This document shows positions 1 through 5,230 of a stretch of DNA of 7,379 nucleotides, in pieces. The stretch spans positions 1-7,379 of the forward strand of contig CALYRQ010000037.1 in NCBI GenBank assembly GCA_945483375.1, given 5' to 3'. Below the pieces are notes generated by a model, which worked only from the letters and a program-made list of their open reading frames with translations, was not told the DNA's origin and made no database searches. Every line of letters begins with the position of its first letter. The first letter of the stretch is position 1. Origin of the DNA: an uncultured Elusimicrobia bacterium (GTDB lineage Bacteria > Elusimicrobiota > Elusimicrobia > Elusimicrobiales > Elusimicrobiaceae). The translations under genes and the position numbers were made by a program.

Positions 1-47
1 CCTTGGCTAAGAGGCATACCACAGCTTTGACAAAATTTTTCTTTCAT
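1..47 (-). CDS. Putative zinc-ribbon protein, N-terminal fragment (cut by window edge)
   Basis: Reading leftwards from an ATG at 47-45 gives MKEKFCQSCGMPLSQ and then the window ends. The Cys6-x2-Cys9 pair followed by Gly-Met-Pro-Leu is the characteristic opening of the small 'putative zinc ribbon' proteins, in which a second CxxC pair normally follows some 20-25 residues later; that part is outside the window. A good Shine-Dalgarno AAGGA at 59-55 stands 7 bases from the ATG, which supports this start. Members of this family are short and mostly of unknown function; zinc binding is inferred from the cysteines. The gene lies downstream of the parB terminator, so it probably has its own promoter in the AT-rich stretch around 60-90, though no clear -35/-10 pair is visible. 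Only 15 complete codons are seen, so the call rests on the motif and the ribosome binding site. Confidence 0.72.
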   Translation of the reverse strand, partial: MKEKFCQSCGMPLSQ

Positions 48-54
48 AAAATTA

Positions 55-59
55 TCCTT
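55..59 (-). promoter_or_regulatory. Ribosome binding site of the zinc-ribbon gene
   Basis: AAGGA on the minus strand, 7 bases before the ATG at 47. It is the main support for the partial gene at the left edge. Confidence 0.6.
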
Positions 60-112
60 ATTTTTTAAGTATTTTTATTTAAAATAACAACTTCGGAAAT
101 TGACGGAAACAA

Positions 113-200
113 CCGGATACTGAACCCCTGAGGGCCGCACCTTGCAGGCCGCACCCTGCAGGCCGCTGAAAACCTGACCTATTCCGGATACTGAACTCCT
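113..200. repeat. Pair of 17-bp direct repeats flanking the tandem repeat
   Basis: CCGGATACTGAAC(C/T)CCT occurs at 113-129 and again at 184-200, 71 bases apart, with one mismatch. The tandem 14-bp repeat lies between the two copies. No function is known to me; possibilities are a protein-binding site pair, a remnant of a small repeat element, or slippage products. Confidence 0.6.
133..166. repeat. 14-bp tandem repeat, about 2.4 copies
   Basis: The unit GGCCGCACC(T/C)TGCA is seen at 133-146 and 147-160 with one mismatch, followed by a partial third copy at 161-166. Each junction contains a TGCAGG-type palindromic core. It is GC-rich compared with the surrounding intergenic DNA. Confidence 0.65.
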
Positions 201-341
201 ATAACTGGACCCTATATTATCCGCCGGCCGCAGGACCGGAGTGACGCCAAGCGGAAAAAGCGTCAGTTCTGGATGATGACAAAAAAACAAATACAGTGCA
301 GAGCAGAATAACATTATAGAAAATTGTTTATCCTTAAAAGA

Positions 342-376
342 CACAAGGGACGAAAAAAATCTTTTCGTCCCTTGTG
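342..376 (-). terminator. Intrinsic terminator of the parAB unit
   Basis: A perfect 15-bp inverted repeat (342-356 with 362-376; loop 357-361) lies 32 bases past the parB stop codon. On the minus strand the stem is followed by TCTTTT, a modest U-tract. The A-rich arms may let it work partly in the other direction as well. Confidence 0.85.
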
Positions 377-408
377 CGTAAACCGACGGGTATGAATAAT
401 CTGTTTCC

Positions 409-1311
409 TTATAACATCTTATTTTTCAGGCGTCCGGCGATGTTATCCAACTCGTCAAGCGAATGATAATGAATCACCAACGTGCCTTTTTTCATATTCT
501 TGCCGTATTTTACTTCCACTTTGGTGCCTAAAGCGGTTTGCAAATCGTTTTCAAACGAAACAACCTCCGCCGGACGGTCACCTTTTTCCGCTTTTTTAAC
601 GGGGAACATAAGCGCACGCGCCGCGTCTTCGGCCTGGCGGACAGACATTTTGCTGCCGTACATCTTTTTAAACAGCATGTCCCGCTTGGCGGCATCCGTT
701 ACCATTAACAGCGCGCGGCCGTGGCCTTCGCTGATGAGGCCGTCCTGCAGGGCCTGTTGGATTTCCGGCTCCAAATCCAGTAAGCGAAGCGCGTTGGAAA
801 TGGCCGCTTTCGATTTGCCGCAATAAGAAGCCAGGTCCGTCTGCGTAATATAGAATTTGCTCATCAAATTGCGATAGCCGAGGGCCGTTTCGATGGGGTT
901 TAAATCTTCGCGCTGGATGTTTTCAATTAACGCGAGCGCGCACATTTCTTTATCGCCCAAATGTTTATGAACGATGGCGTCAATTTCCGTCAGCCCCGCC
1001 AGTTGCGTGGCGCGGAAGCGGCGTTCCCCCACTACAATTTCGTATTTATCAAGTCCGGCGTCATACACCACCACAATCGGCTGGGTAAGGCCGTGTTCTT
1101 TAATAGATTGGGAAAGTTCCTGCAGTTTTGCTTCGTCAAACACGCGGCGCGGCTGAAAACGGTTGGGAACAATTTTATCCACCGCAATACGCGTTACGCT
1201 GGCGCCGGTAGGCTCCACCGCCTGTGCGGCCTCTGCCGTGGTCATCTGCACCACTTCCTGGGTTTGTTTAATAAGAGCGTCTAAGCCCTTTCCTAAAGCC
1301 TGTCTGGACAT
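409..1311 (-). CDS. parB: Chromosome-partitioning protein ParB (Spo0J family)
   Basis: DNA-binding CTPase that loads at parS sites, slides and bridges DNA, and with ParA moves or orders the origin region. With the ATG start it has 300 residues, normal for the family. In order: LGKGLDALI near the N terminus (residues 6-14), the segment that stimulates ParA; the QPR box (about 53-55); GERRFRA at 95-101, the CTP-binding motif; ENIQREDLNPIE at 130-141; a helix-turn-helix at about 156-180; and a C-terminal dimerisation region. The ATG at 1311 is chosen because GGAGG (1321-1317) sits 5 bases before it; an in-frame TTG at 1323 would add four residues but lies within this ribosome binding site. The parA TGA ends one base before the ATG, so the two genes are translationally coupled. 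Oddity: the helix-turn-helix reads GKSKAA where most relatives have GKSR. Confidence 0.97.
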   Translation of the reverse strand: MSRQALGKGLDALIKQTQEVVQMTTAEAAQAVEPTGASVTRIAVDKIVPNRFQPRRVFDEAKLQELSQSIKEHGLTQPIVVVYDAGLDKYEIVVGERRFRATQLAGLTEIDAIVHKHLGDKEMCALALIENIQREDLNPIETALGYRNLMSKFYITQTDLASYCGKSKAAISNALRLLDLEPEIQQALQDGLISEGHGRALLMVTDAAKRDMLFKKMYGSKMSVRQAEDAARALMFPVKKAEKGDRPAEVVSFENDLQTALGTKVEVKYGKNMKKGTLVIHYHSLDELDNIAGRLKNKML

Positions 1312-1312
1312 C

Positions 1313-2146
1313 TCAGCCTCCAAAATCGTAATTTACGGGCATTTCTCCCGTCATTTTAAAATCTTTATACATTTCCGCATTTGCGCCTCTGCGGGTTAAG
1401 AATTCTACGGCCAACTGAATATATGCGTTGGCGCCGCGACAGGCGGGGTCGTAATCAAAAATAGCTTGGCCAAAACTGGGAGCTTCCGCCAAACGAATGT
1501 TGCGCGGAATCGGGGTTTTATACACTTGCTCCCCAAAATAGCGGCTAACCTCCGCAAATACCTGTTTGGAAAGATTCATACGGGCATCGTACATGGTAAG
1601 CACGCCGCCGTCCATTTTAAGTTTAGGGTGCAGGAACTGTTTAATTTTAGCTACCGTACTCATAAAATGGGCCAGGCCTTCCATAGCGTAGTATTCGCAC
1701 TGAACGGGAGTAATCACGCTGTCAGCCGCCATCATGGCGTTGAGCGTTAAAAGACCTAAAGAGGGAGGACAGTCAATAATAATATAATCGTACATATCAC
1801 GCAGCGGAGCCAGTGCATCTTTAAGCATGTTTTCGCGCCCGCGAACGTTTACCAGTTCCACTTCCGCCCCGGCCAGGTTTTTGCAGGCGGGAAGAACGTC
1901 CAGCATTTCGCAGGAAGTTTGGCGAATCACTTGCTCAAACGGAGCGGTTTTGGTCAGCAAATGGTAGACGGATTTTTCTCCGTCCGCCACATTGACGCCC
2001 AAACCGGAACCGGCGTTACCCTGCGGGTCAAAATCCACCAAAAGAACATCTTGGTCCAAGCATGCAAGTGCATAAGACAAATTAATAGAAGTGGTGGTCT
2101 TACCCACTCCGCCTTTTTGGTTGGCGACGACAACTATTTCTCCCAT
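1313..2146 (-). CDS. parA: Chromosome-partitioning ATPase ParA (Soj/MinD type)
   Basis: Deviant Walker ATPase that dimerises with ATP, binds DNA non-specifically and is released by ParB, so driving origin segregation; Soj-type relatives also affect DnaA and replication initiation. The deviant Walker A KGGVGKTT is at residues 11-18 with the signature Lys11 and Lys16; the A' motif VDFDPQG is at 37-43; the Walker B IIIDCPP is at 122-128. At 277 residues it is about 20 longer than common Soj proteins, the excess being a C-terminal tail after about residue 250. The start is supported by GGAGG at 2155-2151. It has no N-terminal helix-turn-helix, so it is the chromosomal/type Ib form rather than the plasmid P1/F form. 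It lies first in a two-gene unit with parB. Confidence 0.97.
   Translation of the reverse strand: MGEIVVVANQKGGVGKTTTSINLSYALACLDQDVLLVDFDPQGNAGSGLGVNVADGEKSVYHLLTKTAPFEQVIRQTSCEMLDVLPACKNLAGAEVELVNVRGRENMLKDALAPLRDMYDYIIIDCPPSLGLLTLNAMMAADSVITPVQCEYYAMEGLAHFMSTVAKIKQFLHPKLKMDGGVLTMYDARMNLSKQVFAEVSRYFGEQVYKTPIPRNIRLAEAPSFGQAIFDYDPACRGANAYIQLAVEFLTRRGANAEMYKDFKMTGEMPVNYDFGG
1317..1321 (-). promoter_or_regulatory. Ribosome binding site that fixes the parB start
   Basis: GGAGG on the minus strand, inside the last codons of parA and 5 bases before the ATG at 1311. It decides for the 300-residue ParB over the longer TTG-started version. Confidence 0.8.
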
Positions 2147-2161
2147 AAGGCCTCCAAATAG

Positions 2162-2175
2162 AATATACGTATATT
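2162..2175. promoter_or_regulatory. 14-bp perfect palindrome upstream of parA
   Basis: AATATACGTATATT lies 16 bases before the parA start codon, close to the likely -10 region. Its position would suit an operator or a transcript-start element, but AT-rich palindromes of this length can arise by chance and no regulator is implied by the neighbours except ParA/ParB themselves. Confidence 0.3.
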
Positions 2176-2201
2176 AAACATTAATTGTATATAAAAAGCA
2201 A
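2171..2201 (-). promoter_or_regulatory. Possible parAB promoter
   Basis: parA follows a terminator, so a promoter is expected in 2147-2202. The best candidate is TTGCTT (2201-2196) with TAATAT (2176-2171), but the 19-base spacer and imperfect boxes make it weak. The whole stretch is AT-rich and other -10-like hexamers exist. Confidence 0.3.
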
Positions 2202-2202
2202 G

Positions 2203-2228
2203 CGGTCCGTTTATCTATAAACGGACCG
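2203..2228 (-). terminator. Intrinsic terminator after lepB
   Basis: Perfect inverted repeat CGGTCCGTTTAT / ATAAACGGACCG (2203-2214 with 2217-2228), closing in practice on a 4-base loop. On the minus strand it is followed by CTTGCTTTTTAT, so it would end the glycosyltransferase-lepB message and separate it from parA. Confidence 0.82.
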
Positions 2229-2241
2229 TTTGGGATTGTTT

Positions 2242-2257
2242 GTTTTCACGTGAAAAC
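2242..2257. promoter_or_regulatory. parS-like palindrome, copy 1
   Basis: GTTTTCACGTGAAAAC, a perfect 16-bp palindrome. Its last base is also the third base of the lepB TAG stop codon. The inner 12 bases (TTTCACGTGAAA) equal the core of the widespread parS consensus TGTTTCACGTGAAACA; the two outer bases on each side differ. Its nearness to parAB, and the two further identical copies within about 1 kb, support a ParB-loading role. Confidence 0.7.
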
Positions 2258-3225
2258 TATTTAATAATGCGCATGCGGCTAAACGGCCAGTGAATAAACC
2301 AGGCTTTTCCTTTAATATTTTCTCGCGGAATAGGCCCCCAAAAACGGGAGTCGCACGAATTATCCCGGTTATCTCCCATCCCAAAATAATGATTTTCCGG
2401 CACTTTAACGGGACCAAAATTATCCCGCAAATACACACCGTAATAATTATCCAGTTCGTGGTTTTCCCACACCCGCTGATACATCTCCAAATCCTCTTCC
2501 GGCCGGTACGGTACCCGGGCGATATTTTCATACCGCTCATATCCTTGCAAAGGAACTTTGTTTCCGTTTACAAACAACTGGCCTTCTTTTACTTCTACCG
2601 TATCCCCCGGCATAGCAATCACGCGTTTTACAAAATCGCGCCCATACTGACTGTCTCCACAGTTAATTTGTTTACGGTCTTTAGCCGGGAAGCGAAATAC
2701 AATAATATCCCCCGGTTTGATTTGGCTAAATTCTCCAAAACGGATATTGGTTAAAGGGATACGAAACCCATATGCGGCTTTATTTACAAATAAATTATCC
2801 CCTACCAGCAGGGTATTTTGCATCGATTCGGAAGGAATTTTAAATGCCTGGATAAAAAAGAACATTACAAACGAAGCCACAAACCCGGCAAAATATACCG
2901 TATTACACCATTCCAAATCTTTCTTCATTACTGCTTCTTTCTGTTCCGGCTGAGCTTTTAATACCGAAATATATCCATATCCGGCCGCTAACACTACCGC
3001 CACAGAACACAAAATTACCTTAAACAGGCTGATATTTTCCCCCGTTCCCCCACCCATAATAAATAGGAGCATATAGAACGCACAGCTTAAAATAAACAAT
3101 AAATAAACAGCATGCCAACCGGCAAACAATATAGAAGACGTTAATTTTCCTTTCTTTTTAAGCCAGTGGGTAGCCAGCGAAAAAGCATACATAATACATG
3201 CAACCAAGAACAGACGTTGTTCCAT
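2257..3225 (-). CDS. lepB: Signal peptidase I with multi-span N terminus
   Basis: Membrane serine protease (family S26) that removes signal peptides from secreted proteins at the outer face of the inner membrane. Catalytic Ser134 sits in IPSESM (130-135), general-base Lys200 in FVKRVIAMPGD (198-207), and the conserved GDNRDNSCDSRFWG box is at 284-297. At 322 residues it resembles Gram-negative forms with an insert between the Ser and Lys parts and a large C-terminal domain. About four hydrophobic spans precede the protease domain (roughly 4-21, 31-57, 67-88, 108-127), where E. coli LepB has two; the function of the extra pair is unknown. The start is supported by GAGGAA at 3236-3231. It lies 32 bases after the glycosyltransferase stop, probably co-transcribed with it, and is flanked on both sides by parS-like palindromes. 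Confidence 0.96.
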   Translation of the reverse strand: MEQRLFLVACIMYAFSLATHWLKKKGKLTSSILFAGWHAVYLLFILSCAFYMLLFIMGGGTGENISLFKVILCSVAVVLAAGYGYISVLKAQPEQKEAVMKKDLEWCNTVYFAGFVASFVMFFFIQAFKIPSESMQNTLLVGDNLFVNKAAYGFRIPLTNIRFGEFSQIKPGDIIVFRFPAKDRKQINCGDSQYGRDFVKRVIAMPGDTVEVKEGQLFVNGNKVPLQGYERYENIARVPYRPEEDLEMYQRVWENHELDNYYGVYLRDNFGPVKVPENHYFGMGDNRDNSCDSRFWGPIPRENIKGKAWFIHWPFSRMRIIK

Positions 3226-3242
3226 AGAGATTCCTCACATAT

Positions 3243-3258
3243 GTTTTCACGTGAAAAC
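3243..3258. promoter_or_regulatory. parS-like palindrome, copy 2
   Basis: A second exact GTTTTCACGTGAAAAC in the short gap between the glycosyltransferase and lepB. Its final base is the third base of the glycosyltransferase TAG stop codon, the same phasing as copy 1 at the lepB stop. Centre-to-centre it is 1001 bases from copy 1 and 37 bases from copy 3. Confidence 0.7.
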
Positions 3259-4382
3259 TATTTTTTAGTATCACAATTTGTTTTCACGTGAAAACTGTTT
3301 AAATAAATTTGTTGATAAAGGTGTTGATATTGTGGAGAAGTATCCCCAATCCGCTGGGAAATATTCACTCCTCCCCGCTGTAATTCTTCCCTTTTTTCCC
3401 GGGATAATAACTCAGTCAAAAAGCAACTTAGTAATAATATATCTCCAGGTTTACACACAAAACCGTTCTTCCCGTGTTCGACCCATAAAGACATATCCCC
3501 TACATTGGTTACCACACACGGGAGCCCTACACGTAACGCTTCTAAAAGTGCTATTGGCAGGGATTCCTCTACCGAGGTTAACACAAACACGTCCGCCATA
3601 TTCAGCCAGGCATTAATATCACGTTGTTCGCCCGCCAACAATACAGCTTCTTCCATACCGCTTTGGCGGATGAAATTTTCCAGTTTAGGGCGTTCTCCCC
3701 CCTCCCCTACATATACCAAACGGGCGGCAGAATTACCGCGCCACACATTCCGAAAGGCCTGTAATAAAGTGACAGGGTCTTTCACCGGGGCCAGGCGGGC
3801 CACGCTGATAAATACGGTATTGTCCGCAGTAAAACCAAATTGTTTACGCATCTTATTACGTAAAGCGTCATCCCTAAAAAATACGGTTTTATCCGCCCCA
3901 TTCGGGAGCAGAAAAACCTTATCCTTTCGGTAATGCTGGGTTTCCACTAAATAGCGCGCGGTAGAAAACGATTCGGCCACCGTTAACGTATCCAAATCTT
4001 TTAATAATTTATCAATAAAACGAAAAATAAAATTCTTTTTGGAAAGGTCAAAATGCAGGGTAGAAATCAGTTTCAAACCTTTACCCGCACAGGCTAAACG
4101 GGTGAGTTCGATTCCTCTAAATAACATTGAATGTACAATATCCGGCTGAAAAGAAAGTATTTCTGCCTGTAATTTTTTTACGATTCCAAAGGGGATAATC
4201 CCTTTCATGTTTAGCGATACCACTTCCGCGCCGGACTTTTTCAATTCCAGCGCTACCGGTCCCAACGGTTTCAAACTCACCACTTTCACTTGATTTTCTT
4301 GTACCGTTTGCACCACCAATGCGGCCAACGCTTTTTCCGCGCCGCCCATTTGGGTAGAAGTGATAACATATAAAATTTTCAT
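3258..4382 (-). CDS. GT4-family glycosyltransferase (GT-B fold)
   Basis: Probable retaining glycosyltransferase acting at the cytoplasmic face of the membrane on a lipid-linked or cell-surface glycan; donor and acceptor cannot be told from sequence. The N-terminal acceptor domain opens with MKILYVITSTQMGGAE, whose GGAE (13-16) is typical of GT4 enzymes. The linker-side PNGAD is at 160-164, VARLAPVKDP at 194-203 begins the donor domain with the usual Arg196 and Lys201, and the E-x7-E pair is Glu273/Glu281. The length of 374 residues is normal. The final residues, from about Ser363, are read from parS-like copy 3 and the spacer to copy 2, and look like a non-conserved tail. No Shine-Dalgarno precedes the ATG; instead a TATAAT lies 7 bases upstream, pointing to a leaderless message. 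It is first in a unit with lepB. Confidence 0.92.
   Translation of the reverse strand: MKILYVITSTQMGGAEKALAALVVQTVQENQVKVVSLKPLGPVALELKKSGAEVVSLNMKGIIPFGIVKKLQAEILSFQPDIVHSMLFRGIELTRLACAGKGLKLISTLHFDLSKKNFIFRFIDKLLKDLDTLTVAESFSTARYLVETQHYRKDKVFLLPNGADKTVFFRDDALRNKMRKQFGFTADNTVFISVARLAPVKDPVTLLQAFRNVWRGNSAARLVYVGEGGERPKLENFIRQSGMEEAVLLAGEQRDINAWLNMADVFVLTSVEESLPIALLEALRVGLPCVVTNVGDMSLWVEHGKNGFVCKPGDILLLSCFLTELLSREKREELQRGGVNISQRIGDTSPQYQHLYQQIYLNSFHVKTNCDTKK
3280..3295. promoter_or_regulatory. parS-like palindrome, copy 3 (inside the glycosyltransferase gene)
   Basis: A third exact GTTTTCACGTGAAAAC, located within the 3' end of the glycosyltransferase reading frame, where it encodes most of the tail SFHVKT. 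Its flanks agree with those of copy 1 over 26 bases with one difference. parS sites inside coding regions are common in other bacteria. Confidence 0.68.
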
Positions 4383-4388
4383 ATTGTT

Positions 4389-4397
4389 ATTATAGCA
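4389..4397 (-). promoter_or_regulatory. Extended -10 promoter of the glycosyltransferase-lepB unit
   Basis: TGCTATAAT on the minus strand is a perfect TGn-TATAAT extended -10 box. The last T is at 4389 and the ATG begins at 4382, so transcription would be expected to begin at or within a base or two of the A of the ATG. No good -35 box is seen at 16-18 bases, which is usual for extended -10 promoters. Confidence 0.65.
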
Positions 4398-4425
4398 AGT
4401 TTAGCTTTCCGTGTATCAGAAAACC

Positions 4426-4455
4426 AACGGGCCCTCCCGTTTGGGAAGACCCGTT
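4426..4455 (-). terminator. Terminator hairpin after the fprA-rubredoxin unit
   Basis: A 13-bp stem with two G-U pairs (4426-4438 with 4443-4455) and loop 4439-4442. On the minus strand it is followed by GGTTTTCTG, a short T-tract; on the plus strand by TTTTTGAT. It lies about 60 bases past the rubredoxin stop and just upstream of the glycosyltransferase promoter. Confidence 0.7.
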
Positions 4456-4465
4456 TTTGATATCT

Positions 4466-4497
4466 AAAAAAATACTTAAATTTTAAGCATTTTTTTC
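4466..4497. terminator. AT-only imperfect hairpin between rubredoxin and the main terminator
   Basis: Seven A's at 4466-4472 face seven T's at 4490-4496, with CTTAAA/TTTAAG inside (4475-4480 with 4482-4487). The stem lacks GC pairs, so it is a weak terminator at best, perhaps an RNA-end processing signal used with the GC-rich hairpin downstream. Confidence 0.25.
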
Positions 4498-4513
4498 AAA
4501 ACCAGCCCAAATT

Positions 4514-4675
4514 TTAGTTTTCAGGCTTAAACTGGTCCTTTCCTACCCCGCAAACCGGGCAAACCCAGTCTTCTTTTACATCTTCCCACTTGGTTCCGGC
4601 CGGGATTCCGTTTTCCGGGTCACCCAAGGCGGGATCATACGTGTAACCACAAACTTCACAAATATACTTTACCAT
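4514..4675 (-). CDS. rub: Rubredoxin
   Basis: Small one-iron electron carrier of 53 residues, beginning [15 protein letters not shown]. The iron ligands are Cys6 and Cys9 in CEVCG, and Cys39 and Cys42 in CPVCG; the spacing and the aromatic residues Tyr4, Tyr11, Tyr13 and Trp30 are those of ordinary clostridial-type rubredoxins. It starts at an ATG with an excellent GGAGGT Shine-Dalgarno 7 bases upstream. It is the last gene after fprA and the flavin-reductase-fold protein, 30 bases behind the latter, and is the likely electron donor to the flavodiiron protein and to the superoxide reductase encoded further upstream. Together with the preceding gene it corresponds to the two domains of high-molecular-weight rubredoxin (Hrb). 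Confidence 0.97.
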   Translation of the reverse strand: MVKYICEVCGYTYDPALGDPENGIPAGTKWEDVKEDWVCPVCGVGKDQFKPEN

Positions 4676-4705
4676 ACTAATTACCTCCCTAACTTTTTTT
4701 AATCT

Positions 4706-5218
4706 TTATGCGTGTGTTGCGCCTTTTGGCGTTTTGCCTTTTATCACATTATGATAATACGCATACGTAAGAGCCTGGCCGTTAGGCTTTAAGACGCCGG
4801 CGTCTTTAACCTCGCCGATAAACAATGTATGCGTGCCTACATCCACCATTTGCTGCACTTCCACTTCCATATACGAAAGGGTATGCTCTGTTACAACCGG
4901 GCAGCCTAAAAAGCCCGTTTTATAGGGAACTTTGGCAAATTTATCAAACGTGCGCCCCGTGCGAAACCCAAACGTACCGATAAACGGCAGCGGCGTGGAT
5001 TCTTCCAGCGGCATGGCGGCAAACACACGGCTTTTTAAAATCATTTCATGCGTAAGGCTTTGTTTGTTGACGGAAATAGCCATGCGGGCGGGTTCGGCGG
5101 TTACCTGGAAAACGGTGTTTACAATCAGCCCGTTTTTCTTTTCTCCGTCGACGGTAGTAACAATATAAAGCCCGTAGGTAATATAGTTCAGCCCCTGGTT
5201 AATTTCTTCAACAGACAT
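4706..5218 (-). CDS. Flavin-reductase-like protein (FMN-binding split barrel), Hrb N-domain type
   Basis: Cytoplasmic FMN protein of 170 residues that probably passes NAD(P)H electrons to rubredoxin or FprA. The N-terminal part, YGLYIVTTVDGEKKNG followed by NTVFQVTAEP and VNKQSLTHEMI (residues about 15-60), is typical of the flavin-reductase domain of Moorella-type high-molecular-weight rubredoxin, an NADH:rubredoxin/FprA reductase. The usual C-terminal rubredoxin domain is absent: the protein ends in KGKTPKGATHA, and a separate rubredoxin gene follows 30 bases on. It starts at an ATG with GGAGG upstream and lies 12 bases after the fprA stop. A general flavin reductase role is the alternative; the neighbours favour the Hrb-like one. 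Confidence 0.9.
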   Translation of the reverse strand: MSVEEINQGLNYITYGLYIVTTVDGEKKNGLIVNTVFQVTAEPARMAISVNKQSLTHEMILKSRVFAAMPLEESTPLPFIGTFGFRTGRTFDKFAKVPYKTGFLGCPVVTEHTLSYMEVEVQQMVDVGTHTLFIGEVKDAGVLKPNGQALTYAYYHNVIKGKTPKGATHA

Positions 5219-5230
5219 AACCCCTCCGCG

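Larger units (their letters stand above)
60..341. other. Gene-free stretch with short repeats
   Basis: About 280 bases between the zinc-ribbon gene and the parB terminator hold no convincing gene. The left end is AT-rich (60-90); the middle (112-245) is GC-rich and carries short direct and tandem repeats, listed separately. A small inverted repeat TGACGC/GCGTCA (242-247 with 260-265) and CCGG/CCGG (224-227 with 236-239) could fold on either strand. An open frame crosses the stretch on the minus strand, but its ATG lies in the terminator stem and its composition is not protein-like. Confidence 0.5.

Noticed and set aside
75..344. Minus-strand open frame of 89 codons in the gap between the zinc-ribbon gene and parB
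   Set aside because: Its ATG lies within the stem of the parB terminator, there is no ribosome binding site worth the name, and most of it is translated from the tandem and direct repeats. No protein family is recognisable.
1312..1323. TTG start for parB giving four more residues
   Set aside because: The TTG overlaps the GGAGG that serves the ATG at 1311, and the family begins close to the LGKGLDALI motif, which fits the ATG.
2211..2540. Minus-strand open frame overlapping the 3' end of lepB
   Set aside because: It lies inside lepB in another frame. It contains the same LNSFHVKTN as the glycosyltransferase tail only because both are read from the repeated palindrome.
2242..3295. The three palindromes read as a CRISPR array or as rho-independent terminators
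   Set aside because: Spacing is 37 and 1001 bases with no regular spacers, and the self-complementary 16-mer has no loop and no T-tract, so neither reading fits.
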